Below are positions 1-7,263 of a stretch of 60,918 nucleotides of DNA, in pieces; the first letter of the stretch is position 1, and the number at the start of each line of letters is the position of its first letter. The notes under the pieces are model-generated. The model worked only from the letters and a program-made list of their open reading frames with translations. It was not told the DNA's origin and made no database searches. This DNA is from CAYWRO01 sp964460345 (GTDB lineage: Bacteria > Planctomycetota > Phycisphaerae > Phycisphaerales > UBA1924). A program made the translations under genes and the position numbers. The stretch is from positions 1-60,918 of the forward strand of contig CAYWRO010000015.1 of assembly GCA_964460345.1 (NCBI GenBank). The letters are read 5' to 3'.

Positions 1-151
1 GCGGGCCGCGTCTTCTTGCGCAACCTAACCTGCGCCTAACGGCGCATAATGCTGTGACGGGCGCGTCTCTGTGGTCTGCACAATAGTCGCCCCCGCTCCC
101 TTACGGTCGCGGCTCTGATGGAACGCTTCCTGACAGGCGCGTCTCTGTGGG
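1..151. repeat. Cluster of REP-like palindromic repeats downstream of a DUF481 gene
   Basis: Three copies of the window's main intergenic repeat lie here: a partial copy at 55-71 (TGACGGGCGCGTCTCTG), a variant at 94-117 (CGCTCCC then TTACGGTCGCGGCTCTG), and a full copy at 119-147 (GGAACGCTTCC then TGACAGGCGCGTCTCTG). The last copy ends four bases before the stop codon of the minus-strand DUF481 gene. Each full copy can form two short hairpins, GGAA-CGC-TTCC and, in most copies, GACG-GGCG-CGTC. No gene is seen in bases 1-151. Confidence 0.75.
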
Positions 152-1306
152 TCAGAACTTCAGGACGATCTGGGCGAAGTAGTCCAGGTCGTTGTGCTCG
201 CGGGCGCTCGGGGTGCTGTCGTAGCGGTCTTCTGCGCCGAGTTGGAGGGTGAGGTTCAGTTCCGGGTCGATGAGGATTTCCCAGGCGGCGCGGCCGGTGG
301 CGCGGAAGTCGCTCAGGTCTTCCAGCGACGGGAACCAGGTGGCGTTCGCCGTAATGCGGTGTCGGGCGTTGAGCTGGTGAGATACTTCGAAGCCCGCGAT
401 CGCTTCGGGGGTGATGTCGTTGTCGGTTCCGCCGAACTCGCGCCGGCCGCCGACGCCGGCACGCGTGGTGAGCTTCGTGCGGTCGGAGTCGATGAATCGG
501 AACGCCGCGCCGCCGCCGGCGCTGACGCGCAGGTCGTAATCCTTGAACTCGTCGTACTCGGTCTCGGCCTCGGCGAAGGCTTCCCAGGGGGTGTCGCGAT
601 AGGCCCAACTGTTGCGCGCGTTCGCGCGCAGCCAGTGCTCGCTGCGGCGCGAGCCCTCGTGGGCGATCGAGTAGGCCAGGTTGAGGTTGAGCGTCTCGCC
701 TTCAAAGGTGCGCGTCGCGCCGGCGTCGTAGCGCAGGCGGAGCCGGTCGGCGTTGCCGTCGGAGCCATTGAAGCCGAGCGCCAGGCGGCCGCTCCAGGTT
801 GGCTTGGCGCGAGTTGGCTCCGGTGGGGGCGGATCAACCGGTTCGGTTGCGTCACTCAGCCCAGGCTCAGCCTCGACCGGCGGGGCGGGCTCGGGCTCCA
901 GCTGGCTCGCCGGGAGGCTTCGGGTTGACGTCGGCAGAACGGTCGCGTGCGCGCCCGGTCCCGCCGCGACGGCTTGTGGCGCCGCGGCGACGGCCGGCCG
1001 GGCCGATGCGCCCACGGCGCTGCGGACCTCGAGAACGCGAGAGCGGTCCATGGTGAGTCGGCCGAGGATCGGGTGGCTCACAGTGATGGTCGCGGCGTCG
1101 GAGGCGAGCAGGTCGCCGGAGAGCGTGTCGCCGTTGTCGAGCGTGAGGGTGACGGGGGAGCCGGGGGTCCGCTGAAGGGGGCCGGTCTGGGCGAAGGCCC
1201 GCGGCAGGAGCGCCGCCGCGGCGAGGATCACGGCGACGGCGCGCAGGGTGAGCCGCGCCCGTTGAAGGCGGCAAGGCGCAGCGGACTGGTCGCGGGCTGA
1301 CGGCAT
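152..1306 (-). CDS. DUF481 family outer-membrane beta-barrel protein (first copy)
   Basis: A 384-residue protein with an N-terminal signal peptide (hydrophobic run around residues 22-38, probable cleavage after AFA). A short beta-rich domain follows (about 45-100, containing 'VTLTLDNGDTLSGDLL' and 'ILGRLTMDRSRV'), then a proline-rich linker, then a C-terminal DUF481 barrel of roughly 200 residues starting near 'GRLALGFNGSDGNADRL'. The chain ends in 'QIVLKF', with the terminal aromatic typical of outer-membrane barrels. DUF481 proteins (E. coli YdiY type) have no firm biochemical role. The start at 1306 places the signal peptide at the N-terminus; an upstream extension to 1396 is open but has no hydrophobic character. 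It shares its whole architecture with the gene at 2947-3960 on the far side of the MscS gene, so the two are probably paralogues. Confidence 0.88.
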   Translation of the reverse strand: MPSARDQSAAPCRLQRARLTLRAVAVILAAAALLPRAFAQTGPLQRTPGSPVTLTLDNGDTLSGDLLASDAATITVSHPILGRLTMDRSRVLEVRSAVGASARPAVAAAPQAVAAGPGAHATVLPTSTRSLPASQLEPEPAPPVEAEPGLSDATEPVDPPPPEPTRAKPTWSGRLALGFNGSDGNADRLRLRYDAGATRTFEGETLNLNLAYSIAHEGSRRSEHWLRANARNSWAYRDTPWEAFAEAETEYDEFKDYDLRVSAGGGAAFRFIDSDRTKLTTRAGVGGRREFGGTDNDITPEAIAGFEVSHQLNARHRITANATWFPSLEDLSDFRATGRAAWEILIDPELNLTLQLGAEDRYDSTPSAREHNDLDYFAQIVLKF

Positions 1307-1437
1307 GAGCGTGTGCCGGCTCCGGTCGGTTCGAAGGTGGATGGCGTCGCGGCCGGGAGATGTGTTGGGGGCCCGGTGAAGGGCCGGGGGCTGCATCGGT
1401 CATGGCCCGGCGAGGGCTTGCGGTTTTTGCGGCGTTG

Positions 1438-1471
1438 GGCCTGCCCGCGCTGCACTGAGCGCGGGCAGGCC
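1438..1471. repeat. Perfect 14-bp-stem hairpin
   Basis: The left arm GGCCTGCCCGCGCT (1438-1451) and right arm AGCGCGGGCAGGCC (1458-1471) are exact reverse complements around the 6-nt loop GCACTG. There is no T-tract on either side in either direction, so it does not look like an intrinsic terminator. It is more likely a repeat element or an RNA-stabilising structure. Confidence 0.7.
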
Positions 1472-1716
1472 GCCCCCGCATGTGAGCGGCCGGGGGGACG
1501 CCATCAGTCTTCGTGGCGCCGCGGCTCGGGTCCGCTCGCTGATCCGGGCTGTAATGGCGGAGGTCGGGGTGCCACCGATCTCCGCCCTTCTTCCCCTCCG
1601 ACGGTCGGCCGTCCATGACCGCCTCTCTCCGGAGGTATGGATCGGCGGGAACTTGTGGCGACTGAAGCGTGTGGGAAGATTTTTTCGTTTTTGGGGGATC
1701 GGAGGGCGCGGCGCAT

Positions 1717-1843
1717 GGAACGCCGGCTTCCAGCCGGCTTCGGGCGCGTGGCCGGTGTCGCTGGGGTATGGGGGTGTGGGGGGGTGGGGGGGTGGGAGAA
1801 GAGCGAAGAGCGAAGAGGAGAGCCGGCTGGAAGCCGGCGGTCC
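1717..1843. mobile_element. 127-bp MITE-like element with 23-bp terminal inverted repeats
   Basis: The left end (1717-1739) starts GGAACGCCGGC and continues TTCCAGCCGGCT. The right end (1821-1843) reads AGCCGGCTGGAA then GCCGGCGGTCC, its reverse complement with a single mismatch over 23 bp. Each end is itself a palindrome (GCCGGC either side of TTCCA). The interior carries a strong G-quadruplex motif (1766-1798). A single copy of the right end with a similar left flank occurs at 22585-22607, and a degraded copy at 57985-58002, so this is a dispersed family. It has no coding capacity; mobility is inferred from the inverted ends. Confidence 0.55.
1766..1798 (+). other. G-quadruplex-forming guanine run
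   Basis: Four runs of three to seven guanines are separated by single T or TGT spacers (1770-1798), fitting the G3+N1-7 quadruplex pattern with very short loops. It sits in the centre of the inverted-repeat element at 1717-1843. Confidence 0.6.
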
Positions 1844-1870
1844 CAATTGGAGGCCGACTGGCGACCGGGG

Positions 1871-2902
1871 TCAGCCGGGGAGCTTGCCGGACTGCACGAA
1901 CAGGTGGACGTCGCGTTGGGGGAAGGGGATGCCGACGCCGGCTTCGTCAAGTGCGACCTTGATGTTGCGCGTGAGGCGATCCTTCACCGCGCCGAAGTCA
2001 GAGGACTTGACCCAGACGCGCACGGCCCAGTTGATGGAGGACTCGCCAAGTTCGAGCAGGGCGACGGCGGGAGCCTGGTCCGCGAGGCGTCCCTGCACTT
2101 CGGTCGCCACGCGCGTGAGGATCTCGCGGACCTGGTCCAGGTCGGCCGTGTAGTCGGTGCCGACGCTCACGTCGACGCGGCGGGTGGAATGGTGCGAGAT
2201 GTTTTCGATGGTATCGCCGAAGATCTTGCCGTTGGGGACGATGAAGCGCCGGTTGTCGAAGGTGTTGAGCTGGGTCGTGAAGATGTCGATCTCGTCGACC
2301 ACGGCGGTGATGCCGGCGACGGTGACGACGTCGCCGACCTTGAAGGGACGGAAGACCAGCAGCATCATGCCCGCGGCGAAGTTGCCGAGGGTGCCGGAGA
2401 GGGCCATGCCGATGGCGAAACCGACGGCGGCGATGGCGGCGGCGAAGGAGGTCGTCTCGATGCCGAAGGTATTGAGGACGGCCAGTGCGCCGAGGACGAT
2501 GACCGTCCAGCGCGCCATGTTGGCGAGAAAGCGTGCGAGTGTCTGATCGAGCCGCGCCCGGCCGGAGCCGGCGAGGATGAGCCGGCGGATCCAGGAGGAG
2601 GCGATCAGAACGATGATGATGAGGATGATGACCTTGAGAGCGGGCCATCCGACGCTTGCCCAAAGATCGAGCCAGTTCACCTGGTCCCATCGTCCACTGG
2701 CGATGTCGGCGGCCTCGCTGCGCGCCACGTCCAGGCGGAGTTGGCCGCTGCTCACCGCATCGGCGGCCTGCCCGGCGCCCGCCGCGGCCTGATCTGCGCT
2801 GGCGGCTGCCTGTTCTGCGCTTGTCGCCGCCTGTTCGGCGCTGGTTGCGGCATCTTGCGCGCTCTCGACGGCCTGCTCGGTCGCGGTCGTGTCCTGCAGC
2901 AT
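1871..2902 (-). CDS. MscS-family mechanosensitive ion channel
   Basis: A 343-residue small-conductance mechanosensitive channel. The first 60 residues are Ala/Gln-rich with a repeated 'TSAEQAA' pattern, probably an amphipathic coil. A transmembrane helix 'LKVIILIIIVLIASSW' follows, then another around 'WTVIVLGALAVLNTF'. The pore helix 'AVGFAIGMALSGTLGNFAAG' has the Gly/Ala spacing of MscS TM3. The cytoplasmic beta domain contains 'FRPFKVGDVV' and 'VPNGKIFGDTIENIS'. The start at 2902 is set by AAGGAG seven bases upstream. Known family role: release of osmolytes on hypo-osmotic shock. It lies between two DUF481 genes on the same strand; whether they work together is unknown. The end of the gene faces the 1717-1843 repeat element. 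Confidence 0.93.
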   Translation of the reverse strand: MLQDTTATEQAVESAQDAATSAEQAATSAEQAAASADQAAAGAGQAADAVSSGQLRLDVARSEAADIASGRWDQVNWLDLWASVGWPALKVIILIIIVLIASSWIRRLILAGSGRARLDQTLARFLANMARWTVIVLGALAVLNTFGIETTSFAAAIAAVGFAIGMALSGTLGNFAAGMMLLVFRPFKVGDVVTVAGITAVVDEIDIFTTQLNTFDNRRFIVPNGKIFGDTIENISHHSTRRVDVSVGTDYTADLDQVREILTRVATEVQGRLADQAPAVALLELGESSINWAVRVWVKSSDFGAVKDRLTRNIKVALDEAGVGIPFPQRDVHLFVQSGKLPG

Positions 2903-2946
2903 TGTGGGTCTCCTTTGGTGTGCCTGGCCGGCCGATCGGGCCGGGC

Positions 2947-3960
2947 TTAGAACTCCCACGCGATCAGGGCGAAGTAGTCGAAGTCGTTGCGGCGGTAGCC
3001 GTCGCCGGGGTCGGAGTCGTAACGATCCTCGACGCCGATCTTGAGCTTGAGGTTGGCCTCGGGATCGATGAGGATGTCATAGCTGGCGCGGCCGATCGCC
3101 CGGAACTGACCGACGTCATCCAGATCCGGAAGGAACTCCGCGGTGGCGTTGATCTGCTGGCGCTCGGTCAGCGCGTGACGGAAGTCGAGGCCGAGGAGCC
3201 CTTCGGGCATGACGTCGTTGTCATCGCCGCCGAACTCGCGCGTGACGCCGGCGCCGATGCGGCCGAGGAGGAACGTCTCGCTCGTATCGATGAACTCGTA
3301 GCCCAGGCCGCCGAAGACGGACAGGCGCGTGTCCCAGTCCTGAAACTCGTCGAACTCGAAGGAGCCTTTCAGGAAAGCGCGCCAAGGGGAGTCATCGCCA
3401 AGGAGCCAGTCGTTGCGCAGGTCGACGCGCGCGCGGTTTTCGGTGTTGTCGCCCTCGTCCTTCGCCCAGACGTAGGTGAAGTTGAGCGACGTTTCAATCT
3501 TGTTCGTCTTGCGCGTTGCGCCAAGGCCGGCGCGGAGGTTGACGCGCTCGGTGTTGCCGGAGGAGCCGTTCAGGCCGAACTCGACCGTGCCCTTCCACCC
3601 TTCCAGGAGTGAGGTCGGGGGCGGCGGCACCACGGTCTCGGGGGCTTCCGGTTCTGGCTGAGGCGTGGGGATCGTGGCGTTGGGCTGCTGGTCGAGCGCG
3701 ACGTTCGCCACCATCGCGCGGGCCAGGGCGATCTCGCCGAAGATCGGGTGCAGGATGTGCACCGCGCCGTCCGCCAGGGCGGTGAGCTCGCCGCGAACGA
3801 CTTCGCCGTTGGTGAGCGTCAATCGAACGCGGTGGCCGAGGAAGCCATCCAGTTCCGGCTGCCGGGCAGCGGGCTGGGCGGACTGGGCCGCGGCGGGCGC
3901 GGCCGAAAGAGCCAGAGCGGATGCGGTCGCGATCGCCGCAAGGGAGGAGGAAATGCGCAT
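2947..3960 (-). CDS. DUF481 family outer-membrane beta-barrel protein (second copy)
   Basis: A 337-residue exported protein. The start at 3960 gives a clean signal peptide ('SSSLAAIATASALALSAAPAAAQ'-like, cleavage near residue 24). The beta-rich segment 'RVRLTLTNGEVVRGEL' to 'FGEIALARAMV' comes next, then a Pro-rich linker and the DUF481 barrel beginning near 'GTVEFGLNGSSGNTERV' and ending 'IAWEF'. It aligns along its length with the protein at 152-1306 (shared 'LRAGLGATRK/LRYDAGATRT', 'EDRYDS' and 'DYFAxI' near the end). A longer upstream reading frame is open to 4236 but would overlap the divergent ABC-F gene. The mscS start codon is 44 bp past its stop, so the two could be co-transcribed. 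Confidence 0.88.
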   Translation of the reverse strand: MRISSSLAAIATASALALSAAPAAAQSAQPAARQPELDGFLGHRVRLTLTNGEVVRGELTALADGAVHILHPIFGEIALARAMVANVALDQQPNATIPTPQPEPEAPETVVPPPPTSLLEGWKGTVEFGLNGSSGNTERVNLRAGLGATRKTNKIETSLNFTYVWAKDEGDNTENRARVDLRNDWLLGDDSPWRAFLKGSFEFDEFQDWDTRLSVFGGLGYEFIDTSETFLLGRIGAGVTREFGGDDNDVMPEGLLGLDFRHALTERQQINATAEFLPDLDDVGQFRAIGRASYDILIDPEANLKLKIGVEDRYDSDPGDGYRRNDFDYFALIAWEF

Positions 3961-4111
3961 GGTTTTGGTTCCGTCGTGCGTGGGTGAAGAGCCCGCCTGA
4001 GTCGGGGGCGAAGTGTACCTGCCAGATCGCCGCGAGGTGGTGGAACTTCCCAGCCGAAATGGGGGAACGCGGCGGCGGCTGTCCGTGCGCGACCTACGAT
4101 GATGCCCCCCG
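3961..4111. promoter_or_regulatory. Divergent intergenic region, DUF481 / ABC-F
   Basis: This 151-bp gap separates divergently transcribed genes and should hold both promoters. On the plus strand TACGAT (4095-4100) resembles a -10 box 11 nt before the ABC-F start; there is no clear Shine-Dalgarno sequence in front of that start. Confidence 0.35.
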
Positions 4112-6154
4112 ATGCCGCTGCTCGCCGCGACCAATGTTCGAGTTGTGTATGGACAGGATGTGATCCTGGACGGCGCGACCCTTGTGGTCGAACCGGCCGA
4201 TCGAGTCGGCCTGGTCGGGCGGAACGGCAGCGGCAAGACGACGATGCTGAAGGTGATGGCGGGGCTGGTCTCCCCCGATGCGGGTGATGTCGCCCGGCAA
4301 CGTGGGATCCGGATCGGCTATCTGAGCCAGGACCCGGACGTGGACCGGTCGCGCTCCCTGCGCGAGGAAGCCGCGGCGGGCATGGCCGATCTGGCTCTGC
4401 TGCACACGCGGCTTGAGCAGGTCTTTGAGGAGATGGCCGGGGCGGAGGGAGAGCGGCTGGAGCGACTGCTCAAGCAGCAGGCGGATCTGGAGCATCGCAT
4501 CGAGGCGGCGGGCGGGTACGCGGTGGATCACCGGATCGAGGCGGTACTGCACGGGCTTGGGTTTGTCGATGCGCAGTTCGAGTTGAACGTTGGGGCGCTG
4601 TCGGGGGGGCAACTTGCGCGGCTCGGTCTGGCCAAGCTGCTCCTGCAGGAGCCGGACCTGCTGCTGTTGGACGAGCCGACGAACCACCTGGACATCACGG
4701 GTCGGCTGTGGCTGGAGTCGTTCCTGGCGGATGAGTACAGCGGGAGCGTGGTGATGGTGAGCCACGACCGGTATCTGCTGGACCGGGTGGTGACGCGCAT
4801 CGAAGAGGTGGAGCAGGGGCGCCTGATCGATTACCCGGGGAACTACACGACGTTCCGGAAGCTGCGCACCGAGCGAAAGAAGACGCAGGCGCGCGCGTTC
4901 GAGAAGCAGCAGACGAAGTTCCGGCAGGAAGAGGCGTTCATCCGCAAGTACAAGGCGGGACAGCGCGCCAAGCAGGCCCGCGGCCGGGAGTCGCGCCTGG
5001 AGCGGGAGAAGCAGGCGGCGGTCGAACGCCCGGTCGAGGCGGCGAACCTGCGGTTTGAACTGCCGAAGGCGGAGCGGACCGGGGAACTGGTGGCGGTGAT
5101 GCGCGGGGGGTCGAAGAAGTATGGCGGCACGGATCTCCGAGGCGCGCTTGTTGATGAGGAGAGCGGCGGGGATCACGGCTCGGAGAGCCGTGCCACCAAG
5201 GTGCTGTTTGACGGGCTGGATGTGACGATCGGGCGCGGCGAACGGTGGGGAATCATCGGGCCGAACGGGGCGGGGAAGACGACGTTCGTGCGCTGCATGC
5301 TTGGGGAACTGCCGCTGGACTCCGGGACGGTGCGGCTCGGGACGAACGTGAAGATCGGGTACTTCGCGCAGGTGTCGGCGGATGATCAGTCGGAGTCGCC
5401 GGTGTTCCGTTATCTGCAGGATGCGATTCGGCGTGAGAATCCGGGGTCGATGCTGAGCGAGCAGCAGGCGCGCGACCTGGCGGGCGCGTTCCTCTTCAGC
5501 GGGTCGGATCAGGAGCGGCCGCTGAATGAGATGAGCGGCGGTGAGCGGGGGCGGGCGCGGCTGGCGGCGCTGCTGGCCAGCAGCAAGAACCTGCTGGTGC
5601 TGGACGAGCCGACGAACCACCTGGACATCGAGTCGGCGGAGCGACTGGAGGAGGCGCTGAGCGGCGACTCCGGCAGCTACGAGGGCACGCTGATCGTGAT
5701 CAGCCACGACCGTGCGCTGATCGACGCGACGTGCGACAACCTGCTGGTGCTGGACGGGCGGGGCGGGGCGACGGTGTTCCACGGCAACTACAGCGAGTGG
5801 CACGCGCGCGAGCAGGCCGCCGCGGGGGGCGGGGCGAAGGCGGCAGCGGCCAAGGCGGGCCGCGAGGCGAGCGCCCCGGCAGCGGCCGTCGGGGCAGCGG
5901 CCGCGGCGGGGCGGACGGCGGGGGCAGTTGGGGCGGGGAAGGTCAAGACCTCGTTCTCCTGGATGCCGGTTGAGCGGCTGGAGAAGGAGATCGAGCGGCA
6001 GGAGAAGGAACTGCGGGTCCTGGATGAGCAGCTCGGCCGGCCGGAGGTGTATGGGGATGCCGGCAAATGCCGGCAGGTGCTGGCTGAGCGTGACCGGGTG
6101 CAGGAAGAACTCGAGTCGCTGGAGGCCGAGTGGCTGCGGCGTGCGGAGGATTAG
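4112..6154 (+). CDS. ABC-F family ATP-binding protein (Uup/EttA-like)
   Basis: A 680-residue soluble protein with two ABC cassettes and no membrane segment. Cassette 1 has Walker A 'GRNGSGKTT', signature 'LSGGQLARL' and Walker B 'LLLLDEPTNHLD'. Cassette 2 has 'GPNGAGKTT', 'MSGGERGRA' and 'LLVLDEPTNHLD'. Between them lies the charged P-site-tRNA-interaction linker ('RTERKKTQARAFEKQQ'). An Ala/Gly-rich stretch (about 570-615) leads into a C-terminal coiled coil ('RLEKEIERQEKELRVLDEQL'), as in Uup. ABC-F proteins act on ribosomes to relieve stalling or confer antibiotic resistance; Uup-like ones also affect transposon excision. Residues 355-362 (HGSESRAT) are encoded by a palindromic intergenic-type repeat captured in frame just before cassette 2 (see 5174-5197). 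Confidence 0.93.
   Translation: MPLLAATNVRVVYGQDVILDGATLVVEPADRVGLVGRNGSGKTTMLKVMAGLVSPDAGDVARQRGIRIGYLSQDPDVDRSRSLREEAAAGMADLALLHTRLEQVFEEMAGAEGERLERLLKQQADLEHRIEAAGGYAVDHRIEAVLHGLGFVDAQFELNVGALSGGQLARLGLAKLLLQEPDLLLLDEPTNHLDITGRLWLESFLADEYSGSVVMVSHDRYLLDRVVTRIEEVEQGRLIDYPGNYTTFRKLRTERKKTQARAFEKQQTKFRQEEAFIRKYKAGQRAKQARGRESRLEREKQAAVERPVEAANLRFELPKAERTGELVAVMRGGSKKYGGTDLRGALVDEESGGDHGSESRATKVLFDGLDVTIGRGERWGIIGPNGAGKTTFVRCMLGELPLDSGTVRLGTNVKIGYFAQVSADDQSESPVFRYLQDAIRRENPGSMLSEQQARDLAGAFLFSGSDQERPLNEMSGGERGRARLAALLASSKNLLVLDEPTNHLDIESAERLEEALSGDSGSYEGTLIVISHDRALIDATCDNLLVLDGRGGATVFHGNYSEWHAREQAAAGGGAKAAAAKAGREASAPAAAVGAAAAAGRTAGAVGAGKVKTSFSWMPVERLEKEIERQEKELRVLDEQLGRPEVYGDAGKCRQVLAERDRVQEELESLEAEWLRRAED
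5174..5197 (+). repeat. GTGGCACGG-family palindrome inserted in frame inside the ABC-F gene
   Basis: CACGGCTC (5174-5181), loop GGA, GAGCCGTG (5185-5192), then CCACC. This is an 8-bp perfect hairpin with the same CACGG...CCGTGCCACC ends as the intergenic elements at 13308-13385 and 38499-38534. It begins exactly on codon 355, so it adds residues HGSESRAT without breaking the frame, in the linker ahead of the second ABC cassette. Confidence 0.6.
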
Positions 6155-6301
6155 CGGGAGAAAGGTCCGGTAAGGCCGGAGCGGGAAATCGGACGCAGTG
6201 CTGGGGCGAGGCGGGGATGTAGACTCCCTCCGAGCCCTGCAAGCGGGTGTCTGGAGAAGAACGAGGCTGAGCGCCGATCAAGTGGCGTGGAGCGGGACCG
6301 C
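6155..6301. promoter_or_regulatory. Amidase promoter region
   Basis: TAGACT (6220-6225) matches the -10 hexamer seen at several other genes in this window (pseudopilins, STAS gene, 27332-27337). It would start a transcript near 6232 and give a leader of about 70 nt. No convincing -35 was found. A weak 5-bp hairpin (TCCGG/CCGGA) follows the ABC-F stop codon and is not terminator-like. Confidence 0.4.
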
Positions 6302-7045
6302 ATGAGCAAGCACTTGAATCGACGGGAACTTCTGGCGGGTGGTCTGCTGCTGTCCGCGGCCGCCCTGACCGGGTGCGCGAAGCGAGCCGCCTCTGCGCCG
6401 CTGGCGACGCCGCACCTGGACGATTTCCTGGCGAACCACGCCGGCAAGACGGCGGGCGCTGCGAAGACGGAGCAGGCGTGGGGGCTGCCTTCAGGCGTCC
6501 TGGAGCGGTCCCGCTGGACCCGAGCGGGCGTGGCGCGGCCGCGGGAGATCTTCGCGATGCGGGGGATCCGCCGGATCACCGTCCACCATGACGGCATGCC
6601 GCCGGTGTGGCTCGGCAGCGCGGCGGAGGCGGCGGACCGGATCGAGGTCATCCGGCGGAGCCATGTCGAGTCGCGCGGGTTCGCGGACATCGGGTATCAC
6701 TACATCATCGACCCGCAGGGGCGGATCTGGGAGGGGCGGTCCGTGGCGTACCAGGGGGCGCACGTCCGCGACAACAACGAGAACAACCTGGGCATTCTCG
6801 TGCTCGGGAACTTTCAGCGGCAGACGCCGACGGCGGCCGCGACGGCGAGCCTTGACCGCTTCCTGGCGTCGCAGATGGACCGATATCGCGTGCCAATGAA
6901 CCGGGTGAAGACGCACCGCGAGATCACGGTGACGGAGTGCCCCGGCGAGTCGCTGCAACGGTACATGAACGCCACGCGGGCCCGGGGGGGCGGCCTGGCG
7001 ACGGCCCTCGCGGCAGCGGGGGGCGGAGACCTGCTGGTCGGGTGA
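6302..7045 (+). CDS. N-acetylmuramoyl-L-alanine amidase (Amidase_2/PGRP fold), lipoprotein
   Basis: A 247-residue exported enzyme predicted to cut the amide bond between MurNAc and L-Ala in peptidoglycan. The N-terminus has a twin arginine ('LNRRELLAGG', R7-R8), a hydrophobic run and a lipobox 'LTGC' with Cys25, suggesting Tat export and lipid anchoring. The zinc-amidase domain covers about 80-230: 'ITVHHDG' supplies the first zinc His, 'IGYHYII' the catalytic Tyr region, and 'VKTHREITVTECPG' the second His and the Cys. All ligands seen in T7-lysozyme-type amidases are therefore present. ATG at 6302 is preferred over 6287 because it puts the signal at the N-terminus and has GGAG upstream. The finding of a peptidoglycan enzyme fits the modern view that planctomycetes make peptidoglycan. 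Confidence 0.9.
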   Translation: MSKHLNRRELLAGGLLLSAAALTGCAKRAASAPLATPHLDDFLANHAGKTAGAAKTEQAWGLPSGVLERSRWTRAGVARPREIFAMRGIRRITVHHDGMPPVWLGSAAEAADRIEVIRRSHVESRGFADIGYHYIIDPQGRIWEGRSVAYQGAHVRDNNENNLGILVLGNFQRQTPTAAATASLDRFLASQMDRYRVPMNRVKTHREITVTECPGESLQRYMNATRARGGGLATALAAAGGGDLLVG

Positions 7046-7105
7046 AGCGGGTGGGGCAATCTGGGGGGCGGGACCGTGGCTTTCAGGCAGGGCGGGGGCG
7101 CTGGG

Positions 7106-7152
7106 GTTTTGCCTAGTCCGGATGCGGACTGGCAGTTTAACCGGCAAAAAAC
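7106..7152 (+). other. Nested inverted repeats in the amidase / dockerin-protein gap
   Basis: AGTCCG-GATG-CGGACT (6-bp stem) sits inside a larger imperfect pairing of GTTTTGCC with GGCAAAAAAC. The segment is richer in A and T than its surroundings. It follows the amidase stop by about 60 nt and precedes the predicted promoter of the next gene; no T-run follows the inner hairpin, so terminator function is uncertain. Confidence 0.4.
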
Positions 7153-7180
7153 GCAATTAGGGTTGGGCTGATGCTGGGCC

Positions 7181-7197
7181 TTGGCGGCACAGATGCT
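7181..7197 (+). promoter_or_regulatory. Possible sigma-54 (-24/-12) promoter
   Basis: TTGGC at 7181-7185 and TGCT at 7194-7197 place GG (7183-7184) and GC (7195-7196) exactly 10 bases apart, the invariant spacing of sigma-54 promoters. The middle of the -24 element departs from consensus (GGC instead of ACG). Transcription would start near 7208, just where a hairpin (GCCC-A-AGGGG paired with CCCCTT-GC-GGGC, about 7208-7241) begins. The leader would be about 56 nt. Confidence 0.35.
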
Positions 7198-7263
7198 ATT
7201 TTGTGGATGCCCAAGGGGTTTTTTGGCTCCCCCCTTGCGGGCAATCGGAAAGGGCTCATTCAG

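Larger units (their letters stand above)
1307..1870. other. Long intergenic region with hairpin, inverted-repeat element and G-run
   Basis: This 564-bp gap between two minus-strand genes has no convincing coding frame. It holds a perfect 14-bp-stem hairpin (1438-1471) and a 127-bp element bounded by inverted repeats (1717-1843) that encloses a long guanine run. A T-rich patch lies near 1679-1693. No promoter for the downstream DUF481 gene could be picked with confidence. Confidence 0.6.

Noticed and set aside
1438..1471. Hairpin as a terminator of mscS
   Set aside because: Perfect stem, but no T-tract on either strand and about 400 bp from the mscS stop.
4094..5803. 569-codon minus-strand frame opposite the ABC-F gene
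   Set aside because: Antisense of two ABC cassettes with all motifs on the plus strand.
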